A stretch of DNA of 11,283 bases from Actinomycetota bacterium (lineage in GTDB: Bacteria > Actinomycetota > Actinomycetes > Streptosporangiales > Streptosporangiaceae), in contig PMST01000371.1 of assembly GCA_003168295.1 (NCBI GenBank), positions 1 through 11,283 of the forward strand, read 5' to 3'. The position numbers and the translations under genes are program-made. Shown here piece after piece: positions 1-7,037 of this stretch. Positions within the stretch are counted from its first letter, which is position 1; each line of letters opens with the position of its first letter. Under the pieces are notes generated by a model. It searched no databases. It saw only the letters and a program-made list of their open reading frames with translations, and was not told the DNA's origin.

Positions 1-1048
1 ACCGGCCGGATCGACCTGGCAACGCTGCAGTCACTCACTCGGGCAGATGACCCAGCAGCGATCCTTTCTGAGTACGGCCTGGTCATCGTAGATGAATGCC
101 ACCATGTCGCGGCCCACACGTTCGCGCGGGCGATCCAGTCGATACCCGCACGGCGCTGGCTCGGGCTCACCGCGACGCCGAAGCGGGCGGATGGCCGTGA
201 GGAGATCATGTTCATGCACTGCGGACAGGTGCGACACAAGATCCCGAGTGCGACGGACCTTATCCAGGAACTGCATGTTCATCCGACTGCCACCACGATC
301 CGTGACGACATCGACAGCGACACGCCCGGCATCCTTCAGTCGATCATCATCCCGGCACTCGTGTCGGACCGGATCCGCACCGCGCAGATCATCGATGATG
401 TGGTGCACGCGATCAGACGTGGCCGTAACTGCCTGGTGATGGCAGGACGGACCGAGCACGTCGACCAGCTCGCCGCCGAACTGAACGCCCGTGGCTTGGC
501 GCCGATGGTGCTGCACGGCTCCATATCCCCTGGAAAGCGGCGTGTCATCCTGAAGCAGCTCGCAGACTGGGACCCGGTGTACGCGAGCGCCAATGCTGCT
601 AGCGGCAACCGCCAGCTACATTGGCGAAGGCTTCGACTGCCCGGCGCTCGACACGCTTTTCCTGTGCTCACCGTCCTCCTCGGAGTCCGTCATCACTCAG
701 AACGTCGGCCGGATCATGCGTGACCTACCGGGGAAAACGACGGTCGAGGTACACGACTACGCCGACACCAAAGTGCCCATGCTGACCCGCATGCACGGGA
801 AGAGGCTTACCACCTACAAGAGGATCGGCTTCACCAATCCGGTGATTGGTGAGATCCCGCTGTTCCCCGGCACCGAGATGGCCGCCCCAGTGATGGCCGC
901 CCCAGCACCAGCGCGCCCATCCATACCCGCTGCCGTCTCGGCAGCGGAAGTCAGGACGTGGACGAAGGAAAACGGTCTCGACGTCTCCGCCCGCGGCCGC
1001 CTTCGCCCCGAGATCTGGAATCAGTACCGCGTCGCGCATCTAGCGTAA
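1..1048 (+). pseudogene. SF2 DEAD/DEAH-type helicase with C-terminal Lsr2-like domain; 5' end outside window, internally frameshifted
   Basis: The reading frame starting at base 1 carries helicase motif II (DECHH, 91-105) and motif III (TATP, 169-180), then the start of the second RecA domain. Around 571-600 the homologous sequence jumps to the next frame: IGEGFDCPALDTLFL (620-664) and motif VI QNVGRIMR (698-721) continue there, ending at TAA 1046-1048. The first frame instead runs to a TGA at 721-723. From memory, the order and wording (GEGFD..LDTLF, then VHDYAD..VPML.RM..KRL) resemble the helicase module of prokaryotic conflict proteins such as TOTE-type helicase/primase/nuclease systems. 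The last ~33 codons (947-1045, ENGLDVSARGRL) match the Lsr2 C-terminal DNA-binding domain with its RGR clamp (992-1000), after an Ala/Pro linker. Helicase identity is firm; system membership is inference because the upstream part is missing. A sequencing indel could explain the frameshift. Confidence 0.8.
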
Positions 1049-1059
1049 CCGCCGGACTA

Positions 1060-1506
1060 TCAGCGGAGCTGGTGACCAAGGAACTCGCGATGACCCAGGC
1101 GGCCAGACCCGGCCATCCGGTCGTTGTCCTGCCTGGTGGCGCGAAAACCCAGGCGCGCGCTGCCAGGCGTCAGCGTCACCCAGGTCAAGCTCAGATCCAC
1201 GCCCCCGAGCGGTATCGGCACCGGGCCTGAGGCGACAGCCAGCGGGATCTGGTAAATGTCGTCCCGGCCGACGGCCCGCGCGTCCTAGAACCCATAGGCA
1301 CCCGGGCGGACGCTCAGCTCGCCGGTCAGGACTCCCATCCGGAAACTTTTAGCTTCCAGCTCCGGCCGGTACTCCGCCAGAATCTCCTCGGTGAGTGACT
1401 CAGGCAGCAGGCCGAGTATCACGAACGCGTTCGCTACCGCCTCCCGGCTGAACGGAACACCAGGCAGCGGCTCGCCCCGGCGGGCGGCACCGAGCGGAGC
1501 CGTCAT
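1060..1506 (-). pseudogene. Small actinobacterial protein of unknown function, interrupted by an in-frame TAG
   Basis: Read on the minus strand from ATG 1506-1504, the frame gives MTAPLGAARR, then EAVANAFVILGLLPESLTEE and LSVRPGAYGF, and meets TAG at 1287-1285. Directly after it the same frame continues with protein-like sequence (DARAVGRDDIYQIPLAVA, then VDLSLTWVTLTPGSARLGF) up to TGA 1062-1060, about 148 codons in all. I recall actinobacterial proteins with similar 'VANALV.LG.LP...AEEIL' starts and 'LTWVTLTP' ends, of no known function. A CAG Gln codon changed by one transition would give the TAG. The frame is also open upstream to a Met at 1578, so the start is unsure; MTAPL is chosen because sequence before it is Arg/Gly-rich and unconvincing. 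It converges on the damaged helicase with 11 bp between stops. A truncated 73-residue product remains possible. Confidence 0.55.
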
Positions 1507-1748
1507 CGCGCGAAGAAAACCTCTGGGTCCTCGCCGGCCACTAGCCAAGCGTAACCATAGGCCGCACACTGAGTACATAGATATAATTCAGAAAAAGTAG
1601 CGAGACGACGGCTCAATGGCGACAAAACTCGCACATTGGGCCGTCTACGGCTCGGGCGGCTAGCACGAGCTGACGTTAGCGCCGGGACCAGGCCGCGGCG
1701 AGGGGCACGTGGCGATGTCGTGTTGTCCCCTGGGAGTAATGGGGGTAT
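1507..1748. other. Gene-poor stretch with an AT-rich patch
   Basis: I see no convincing gene between the start of the interrupted minus-strand gene and the GH2 gene. The stretch holds an AT-rich patch at about 1566-1605 (containing TATAAT at 1582-1587 on the plus strand), which stands out in this high-GC DNA and could carry a promoter for the minus-strand gene or be a footprint of foreign DNA. No -35 at a normal distance was found for the TATAAT. Confidence 0.4.
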
Positions 1749-1751
1749 TTG
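1723..1751 (+). promoter_or_regulatory. Possible promoter of the GH2 gene
   Basis: TTGTCC (1723-1728) and TATTTG (1746-1751) are separated by exactly 17 nt. Each hexamer is an imperfect match (4/6 and 4/6). If used, transcription would start near 1758, which would rule out the upstream TTG at 1749 as start codon and favour ATG 1770. Weak evidence. Confidence 0.25.
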
Positions 1752-1769
1752 CACAGAACACCGCTGTTT

Positions 1770-4700
1770 ATGCGCAAAGCGGGGCGAGGCCTGTATTTTT
1801 ATCGCGTGCCATCCCTACCCGCCACCGATGACGGGAGCGCGAAGCCACTCGCCGAGGACCTGAGCACGAGACTCGGCAGCGAAGAGGACATCACGTGGGA
1901 TGCTGGCGCCGAGCCCGGCGCAACCGAGGCAGACGTGGCGGTTAGCGCTACTGAGCCTGACGCTCAGGCACGCCCGGCCCAAGCCGCCGGCCCTGATCCT
2001 GACCCGGCCCAGGCCGACCCTGAGCTAGGCCAGGACAAGACCGATGCCGCGCCGCGTGCGTCGGGCCGATGGTTTCGCAGGACTGAGCGAGACTCGATGC
2101 TCACAGGCATGCCCGCGCTCGCAGGCACGGCAACAGAGACACCGACCGCCCTGGTCCAGACAAGCACGGCACCAGCCACGGCAGACTCGCCGCCCGCACC
2201 GAAAACGGACCCGGCACCAAGGACCGGCGAAGCTGGCGCCACGTCCCGCCTGGTAAGTGGGGACACCTTTCCTTCTCCAGATGATGTAGGCCCGGCGTCA
2301 CGCCCGTGGGCGGCGAGCACGCCCGCCCGGCCGGCAGGCACGACTGAGCCGGCGCTGCCGATGCGTAAGCCGGGCGCAACGCTAGCGAGAAACACCATCC
2401 CAGCAAGAAACACGATCCCAGTGGGAAGCACGGGGTCGGGCGGGAACGCGCGCGCAGCCAGTACGGAGCCCGGACCAGACAGCACGAGGCCTGCGGGCGC
2501 GGTAGGGCTGGCCGAGTTCCCCGCCCCGGCCGGGGAGGAGACCGCGGCCAAGCGCCGGGTCTCCCGGCGTACCGTGCTGCAGGCGAGCCTGCTCGGCGGG
2601 GCTGGGGTGGCCGCGCTGCCGCTGCTGGCGCTGGTCGGCGGCACGACCCGTGAGCAGCCCGTCGGCGCCACCTACTCGATGAACACGAACTGGCTGTTCG
2701 GGGGCCAGTACATGGCGGGCTCGGAGGGCAGCGCTTACGACGACGGCGACTTCGCCTCCATCTCGCTGCCGCATACGGTCACCAGCCTCTCCTGGCGGAA
2801 CTGGGACTACGACGCGTGGCAGCAAGTGTGGATCTACCGACGGCACTTCAGCGGGGCGGACCTGGTAGGCCCGGACCGTCCGGGCAACCGGATCTTCATC
2901 GACTTCGACGGGGTCATGGTGAACGCGTCCGTCGTCATCAACGACCAGGCGGTCAGCACCCATCAGGGCGGCTACCTGCCTTGGTCCGCCGAACTCACCG
3001 GGAAGGTCACCAGCGGGGATAACCTGCTCGCGGTCATCGTCGACTCACGCTGCCTGCCGGTACCGCCGGTCGGCGTGGGACGCGGCCCGTACGGCACCGA
3101 CTTCTTCCAGCCCGGCGGAATCTACCGCGACGTCAGCCTCCGGGTGGTCCCGCCGGCTTTCCTGTCCGACCTGTTCGCCTTGCCCGCCAACGTGCTCAGC
3201 CCGCAGCGCCGCGTGGATGTCGAATGCACCATTGACTCGGCGGTGACGCCGCACGACGACGGCACCTTGCTGGTGGAGTTGTTCGACGGCTCCGCGCAGA
3301 TCGCCGCGCAGGTGGCCACGGTCAGCCTCACCTCGCCCGGGACCAGCACCGCGAAGCTGAGCCTGACCGATCTGGGCCCGGTCGGCCTGTGGTCGCCCGA
3401 CAGCCCGAAGCTTTACAAGGTGCAGGCCACGCTGAGCTTCCCCGGCCTCAAGACCCACGTTCTGACCAGGCAGATCGGATTGCGCGAGGCGTCCTTCCGG
3501 CCCGAGGGCTTCTTCCTGAACGGCGAGCGGCTGCAGCTCTTCGGCCTGAACCGGCACCAGCTGTACCCATACGCCGGCATGGCGATGCCCGCCCGGGTCC
3601 AGCGCAAGGACGTGGAGATCCTCAAGAACGACTTCAATTGCAACATGGTGCGCTGCTCGCACTACCCCCAGTCGCCGCATTTCCTCGACGCCTGCGATGA
3701 ATTGGGGCTGCTCGTCTGGGAAGAAGCACCGGGCTGGCACACCGTGAGCACCAGCCCGGCCTGGCAGGACCTGGTGGTGCAGAACGTGCGCGACATGGTG
3801 ACGCGGGACCGGAGCCGCCCGTCGGTGATCATCTGGGGGACCAGGCTCAACGAGACTTCCGACTTCCCCAGGCTCTGGGCCGCGACCAGGCAGGCCGCGC
3901 GGGAACTGGACAGCTCGCGCCCGAGTTCGGGCGCGATGGCCTTTCACGAAGACACCTCGTGGAACGAAGATGTCTACGCCTACAACGACTACGGTGTGAC
4001 CCCCAAGACCGGTAACCCCGCGCTGAAGCCGCCGTTCGCCGGCCTGCCCTACCTGATTACAGAAACCGTCGGCGTGGAGGAGGCCAGACCGGAGCACTTC
4101 GCCTGGACCGACCCGCCGGAACTGCTCGCCAGGCAAGCCGCACTGCACGCCCAGGCGCAAAGCCTGGCCCGGTCGAACCCCGGGTATTCCGGGATGCTGG
4201 CGTGGGCCGGGTTCGACTACGCCTCGCTGCTCGGCCAGGATCCTTACGCCATCAAGTGGGCGGGGGTCGCGGACGGCTTCCGGGTCCCCAAACCCGGCGC
4301 GGCCATCTACCAGTCCCAATCAGACCCGAGCGTCGCCCCGCTCATCCTCCCGGTGTTCTTCTGGGAGCAAGGCGGCGCCGTGCCCGCCGTCCCGCCGACG
4401 ATGATCGCCAGCAACTGCGAGCAGCTGGAGATCTTCATCGACGGCGCGCACGTGACCAGGGCGCTGCCCGCCCTCGATGCTCCGCTGTACAGAGGCCTGG
4501 TCAACCCGCCCTTTCTGGTCCACCTCCCGCCGATCCGGCCCGCTGCCACGCCGGAGCTTCTGATCCTGGGCTACGTCGGTGGCCAGCAGGTCACCTACCG
4601 CCGGATGTCAGCGAACCCGGCCGACGACACTCTCAGCATGACCGTGGACGACACGAGCATCATGGCCGACGGATCCGATATGACCAGGGCCGTGTTCCGC

Positions 4701-4952
4701 GCCATCGACGCGTACGGCAACCAGCGCAGGTACGCCAGCGGCCCGGTCACGCTGAGCCTGTCCGGTCCCGCGACGCTGGTCGGCGACAACCCGTTCGCCT
4801 TCGGCGAGTACGGCGGGCTCGGCGCGGTATGGATCCGCTCGCAGGCTGGCCAGCCGGGGGACATCACGCTGACCGCCAGCCACCCGCTGCTCGGCCAGGC
4901 CGAGATCCACGTCACGTCCGAGCCGGCCAGCCAGGCGAACCAGCTGACCTGA
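1770..4952 (+). CDS. Exported glycoside hydrolase family 2 protein (beta-galactosidase/mannosidase/glucuronidase superfamily)
   Basis: About 1060 residues. Residues 1-258 are Ala/Pro/Thr/Glu-rich and probably disordered. They precede a twin-arginine motif (SRRTVLQ, 265-271) and a hydrophobic stretch (about 272-291), so export or membrane anchoring by Tat is likely. The GH2 sugar-binding jelly-roll follows (about 305-440), then an Ig-like domain (about 445-565) and the TIM barrel from about 578 (FFLNGERLQLFGLNRHQ). SVIIWGTRLNE places the acid/base at Glu695; LPYLITETVG places the nucleophile at Glu765. After the barrel come a DUF4982-like segment (from about 875) and an Ig/Big-like segment (about 950-1050). 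The substrate cannot be told. ATG 1770 is chosen over in-frame TTG 1749; neither has a good Shine-Dalgarno, and later starts such as ATG 2361 are possible. It ends 61 bp before the acetyltransferase gene. Confidence 0.85.
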   Translation: MRKAGRGLYFYRVPSLPATDDGSAKPLAEDLSTRLGSEEDITWDAGAEPGATEADVAVSATEPDAQARPAQAAGPDPDPAQADPELGQDKTDAAPRASGRWFRRTERDSMLTGMPALAGTATETPTALVQTSTAPATADSPPAPKTDPAPRTGEAGATSRLVSGDTFPSPDDVGPASRPWAASTPARPAGTTEPALPMRKPGATLARNTIPARNTIPVGSTGSGGNARAASTEPGPDSTRPAGAVGLAEFPAPAGEETAAKRRVSRRTVLQASLLGGAGVAALPLLALVGGTTREQPVGATYSMNTNWLFGGQYMAGSEGSAYDDGDFASISLPHTVTSLSWRNWDYDAWQQVWIYRRHFSGADLVGPDRPGNRIFIDFDGVMVNASVVINDQAVSTHQGGYLPWSAELTGKVTSGDNLLAVIVDSRCLPVPPVGVGRGPYGTDFFQPGGIYRDVSLRVVPPAFLSDLFALPANVLSPQRRVDVECTIDSAVTPHDDGTLLVELFDGSAQIAAQVATVSLTSPGTSTAKLSLTDLGPVGLWSPDSPKLYKVQATLSFPGLKTHVLTRQIGLREASFRPEGFFLNGERLQLFGLNRHQLYPYAGMAMPARVQRKDVEILKNDFNCNMVRCSHYPQSPHFLDACDELGLLVWEEAPGWHTVSTSPAWQDLVVQNVRDMVTRDRSRPSVIIWGTRLNETSDFPRLWAATRQAARELDSSRPSSGAMAFHEDTSWNEDVYAYNDYGVTPKTGNPALKPPFAGLPYLITETVGVEEARPEHFAWTDPPELLARQAALHAQAQSLARSNPGYSGMLAWAGFDYASLLGQDPYAIKWAGVADGFRVPKPGAAIYQSQSDPSVAPLILPVFFWEQGGAVPAVPPTMIASNCEQLEIFIDGAHVTRALPALDAPLYRGLVNPPFLVHLPPIRPAATPELLILGYVGGQQVTYRRMSANPADDTLSMTVDDTSIMADGSDMTRAVFRAIDAYGNQRRYASGPVTLSLSGPATLVGDNPFAFGEYGGLGAVWIRSQAGQPGDITLTASHPLLGQAEIHVTSEPASQANQLT

Positions 4953-5000
4953 CCGGAGCGCTGCCACCGCGGTCCGTTCAGCATCTTGATTTTCATCTCT

Positions 5001-5006
5001 TAAGAT
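5001..5006 (+). promoter_or_regulatory. -10 element of the acetyltransferase gene (leaderless type)
   Basis: TAAGAT lies 7 nt upstream of ATG 5014 in a locally AT-rich stretch (4984-5006). That spacing puts the transcription start at or next to the A of the start codon, the usual leaderless arrangement in Actinobacteria. No good -35 at 16-18 nt was found. Confidence 0.45.
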
Positions 5007-5013
5007 TGCGAGG

Positions 5014-5640
5014 ATGCAGCGCTCGCTTTCGGTCTCCGAGCTCAGCCCCGACGAGTTCGCCGCGCGGCTCGATCAGCTCATCGCGGTGTACGCGGCGGCG
5101 ATGCGGCCACCGGCCGAGCTGCTGCCCGGGCGCAAATCGATCATGGCCGGGCACGCCGTCAACCCGGGGTTCCGCGCGATCACCGTCATCGACGACGGAT
5201 CCGGCGAGCCGGTCGGCTTCGGCTACGGCTTTCGCGGGGTGCCCGGCCAGTGGTGGCACAACACGGTCAGGAACGCGCTGACGGCCTCGCGGGGCGCCGC
5301 GGTCGCCGCGGGCTGGATGGACGACTCGTTCGAGGTCGCCGAACTGCACGTGGCCCCCACGCATCAGGGCCACGGCACCGGTGCGGACGTGCTGCTCAGG
5401 CTCGCCTCGGGCCGGCCAGAACGCACCGCGCTGCTGTCGACCAGGGACGCCGACTCGCCAGCCAGGCGGCTCTACCGGGGAACAGGTTTCGTCGACCTGC
5501 TGACCGACTTCCAGTTCTTCCCCGGCGGCGAGCCGCCTTACGCGGTGATGGGCGCCGAGCTTCCGCTACGCAATCGCTCGGGACGGCGCTCTGGATGGCC
5601 TCGCTCCCCGAGACCTCTGTCCCCGAGACCGAGCCGCTGA
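5014..5640 (+). CDS. GNAT-family N-acetyltransferase
   Basis: A 208-residue protein with the acetyl-CoA binding motif A of GNAT enzymes: [14 protein letters not shown] at residues 110-123, where the Q-G-H-G-T-G loop binds the pyrophosphate. It is followed by [20 protein letters not shown] (about 141-160), the usual C-terminal GNAT segment with the Tyr/Gly-Phe turn. The acceptor substrate is unknown. The fold seems complete by about residue 185 ([10 protein letters not shown]); the remaining ~23 residues are Arg/Pro/Ser-rich and coincide with the part of the gene that overlaps the 3' end of metF on the other strand. The ATG has no Shine-Dalgarno at ideal spacing but a -10 element 7 nt upstream, suggesting a leaderless message. 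It is separate from the GH2 gene by 61 bp and may be independently transcribed. Confidence 0.85.
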   Translation: MQRSLSVSELSPDEFAARLDQLIAVYAAAMRPPAELLPGRKSIMAGHAVNPGFRAITVIDDGSGEPVGFGYGFRGVPGQWWHNTVRNALTASRGAAVAAGWMDDSFEVAELHVAPTHQGHGTGADVLLRLASGRPERTALLSTRDADSPARRLYRGTGFVDLLTDFQFFPGGEPPYAVMGAELPLRNRSGRRSGWPRSPRPLSPRPSR

Positions 5641-6563
5641 TAGATCTCCCTCGTCGCCCGGGACCAGTTCAGGGTGTAGAAATGCAGGCCGGGCACGCCT
5701 TCTGAGAGCAGCCGCTCGCACATTTCCGCGGCGTAGTCCACACCTATCTCGCGCACCGCCGACCGGTCGTCGGCCACCGCCTGCAGCTGCTCCCACAGCT
5801 GCGTGGGCACCCGGCAGCCGCCCAGCTCAAGCGCCCGTTCGATCACCCGCAGGCTGGTGATGGGCATGATGCCAGGGATGATCGGCACGTCTCCGCCCAG
5901 GGCCGCGACCCGGTCCCGCAGCCGCAGGTAGTCCTCCGGGTAGAAGAACATGTTGGTGACCGCGAAGTCTGCGCCCGCCCGGCACTTGGCCAGGAAGTAG
6001 CGCGCGTCCGTCTCGGCGTCGGGTGCACCGGGGTGTTTCTCAGGGAACGCGGCCACCCCGACGCAGAAGTCACCGGCCGACCTGATCAGGCGGACCAGGT
6101 CCGCGGCGAAGCTGAGCCCGTCCGGATGCGGGATCCAGGCCGCGTTCGGGTCGCCGGGCGGGTCGCCTCGCAGGGCGAGCACGTTGCGCACCCCGACGGC
6201 GGCGTAAGAGCCGATCACCTGCCTGAGCTCGGCCACCGAATGGTTCACCGCGGTGAGGTGCCCGACCGGGGTCAGCGTGGTTTCCTCGGCGATCCGGCCC
6301 GTCACCCGGACCGTCCGGTCCCTGGTCGAGCCGCCCGCTCCGTAGGTCACCGAGACGAACGTGGGACGCAGCGGCTCAAGCTGCCGGATCGCCCGCCACA
6401 GCTGCTGTTCCTCGGCTTCGGTCTTGGGCGGCATGAACTCGAAGGAGAACGACTGGCGGCCGGAGGCGAGCAGGTCGCGAATCAACGGCGAGTGCGGCTG
6501 ACCCACGGCGCGCGCGGCGTCAGCCCTCGCGGCGGCGCGCGGACGTGGCGGGCTTGGCGGCAT
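5538..6563 (-). CDS. metF: 5,10-methylenetetrahydrofolate reductase
   Basis: Reduces 5,10-methylene-THF to 5-methyl-THF, the methyl donor for methionine synthesis, as a cytosolic TIM-barrel enzyme. The 341-residue product shows the family marks: [11 protein letters not shown] (39-49) with the catalytic Glu at 42, [10 protein letters not shown] (71-80), VLALRGDPP (128-136), FPEKHP (173-178), PIIPGIMPI (227-235) and the closing [16 protein letters not shown]. The normal end is reached at about residue 313; a 28-residue Arg/Gly-rich tail follows and overlaps the acetyltransferase gene by 103 bp. In the strand normally written T-Q-F/M-F-F, this protein has TNMFF (203-207), so the folate-contacting Gln (Gln183 in E. 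coli, from memory) is Asn204. The ATG start gives an Ala/Arg/Pro-rich N-terminus of about 20 residues; a GTG at residue 20 could also serve. It is last in a probable minus-strand operon. Confidence 0.93.
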   Translation of the reverse strand: MPPSPPRPRAAARADAARAVGQPHSPLIRDLLASGRQSFSFEFMPPKTEAEEQQLWRAIRQLEPLRPTFVSVTYGAGGSTRDRTVRVTGRIAEETTLTPVGHLTAVNHSVAELRQVIGSYAAVGVRNVLALRGDPPGDPNAAWIPHPDGLSFAADLVRLIRSAGDFCVGVAAFPEKHPGAPDAETDARYFLAKCRAGADFAVTNMFFYPEDYLRLRDRVAALGGDVPIIPGIMPITSLRVIERALELGGCRVPTQLWEQLQAVADDRSAVREIGVDYAAEMCERLLSEGVPGLHFYTLNWSRATREIYQRLGLGDRGLGERGHPERRPERLRSGSSAPITA

Positions 6564-6575
6564 GCCGCCAGCCTA

Positions 6576-6620
6576 ACCGGTAGCGACCTGACCGGTGACA
6601 GCCTGGCCGGTAGCGACGAG
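6576..6620. repeat. Three tandem 15-bp repeats in the gap before metF
   Basis: ACCGGTAGCGACCTG, ACCGGTGACAGCCTG and GCCGGTAGCGACGAG follow one another without a gap. Copies 1 and 3 share CCGGTAGCGAC. They fill most of the 66-bp space between the stop of the Rv2175c-like gene and the metF ATG. The first two copies begin with the palindrome ACCGGT. A spaced operator or a repeat-slippage product are both possible. Confidence 0.6.
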
Positions 6621-6629
6621 CGCAGGCCG

Positions 6630-7025
6630 CTAGAACGCCAGGGCCTGGGCCCGCCGGTTAACCTCGGTCGCCCGGCGCTTGACGATCGCGTCGATCGGCG
6701 TGCCGGGCAGCGTCTCGTCCGCGGTGAACAGCCAGCGGAGCGCGTCCGGCTCGTCGAAGCCGCAGTCGAAGAGCAGGGTAAAGGTCCCGCACAGGCCCTT
6801 GACGACCTGCTTGCCGTCAAGGAAGGCGGCCGGTACCGCGAGCGTTCCTTCTGGACGCTTCACGGCGAGGAGCTTGCGATCGCGGAGCAACTGCTTCACT
6901 CGCCCCAGGGGGATGCCGAGCTGGTCGGCTACATCGGTGAGGGTCAGCCATTCGCCGACGAGAGCGTCGGTCGCGGGGTCAATCTGGGCCACGAAACCAA
7001 TGTCCCACGTCCGGGGGAGTTCCAA
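6630..7025 (-). CDS. Rv2175c-family DNA-binding protein
   Basis: A 131-residue protein. Residues 26-58 (WLTLTDVADQLGIPLGRVKQ onward) form an excisionase/MerR-like winged helix-turn-helix, followed by the basic KLLAVKRPEG turn. The C-terminal part (PAAFLDGKQVVKGLCGTFTL to EVNRRAQALAF) matches the conserved Rv2175c C-terminal domain, including the terminal 'RRAQA(L/M)A-aromatic' ending. In M. tuberculosis, Rv2175c binds DNA and is phosphorylated by the neighbouring kinase PknL; here a PknL-like kinase lies one gene away, so the same pairing is inferred. The start is TTG 7025, 12 nt after the reductase stop, with no clear Shine-Dalgarno; an internal GTG at codon 12 is an alternative. Targets are not known. 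Position inside a reductase-Rv2175c-metF run suggests co-transcription. Confidence 0.85.
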   Translation of the reverse strand: MELPRTWDIGFVAQIDPATDALVGEWLTLTDVADQLGIPLGRVKQLLRDRKLLAVKRPEGTLAVPAAFLDGKQVVKGLCGTFTLLFDCGFDEPDALRWLFTADETLPGTPIDAIVKRRATEVNRRAQALAF

Positions 7026-7037
7026 ACACCCGGGGCC

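Noticed and set aside
1503..1754. Minus-strand frame ending AYGYAWLVAGEDPEVFFAR
   Set aside because: Partly overlaps the start of the interrupted gene in another frame; no start signal, no recognised motif, and mostly Arg/Pro-rich.
1964..2671. 235-codon minus-strand frame opposite the low-complexity GH2 N-terminus
   Set aside because: Low-complexity Ala/Gly/Ser/Val sequence with no motif. Considered because the plus-strand frame here is also low-complexity, but only the plus frame joins onto a real domain.
3045..4319. Long open frame on the minus strand opposite the GH2 gene
   Set aside because: It lies antisense to a clear GH2 catalytic domain, shows no recognisable motif and is explained by high GC keeping shadow frames open.
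4949..4976. Possible terminator after the GH2 gene (GACCG...CGGTC)
   Set aside because: The stem is only 5 bp with a large loop, and there is no continuous T-run directly after it.
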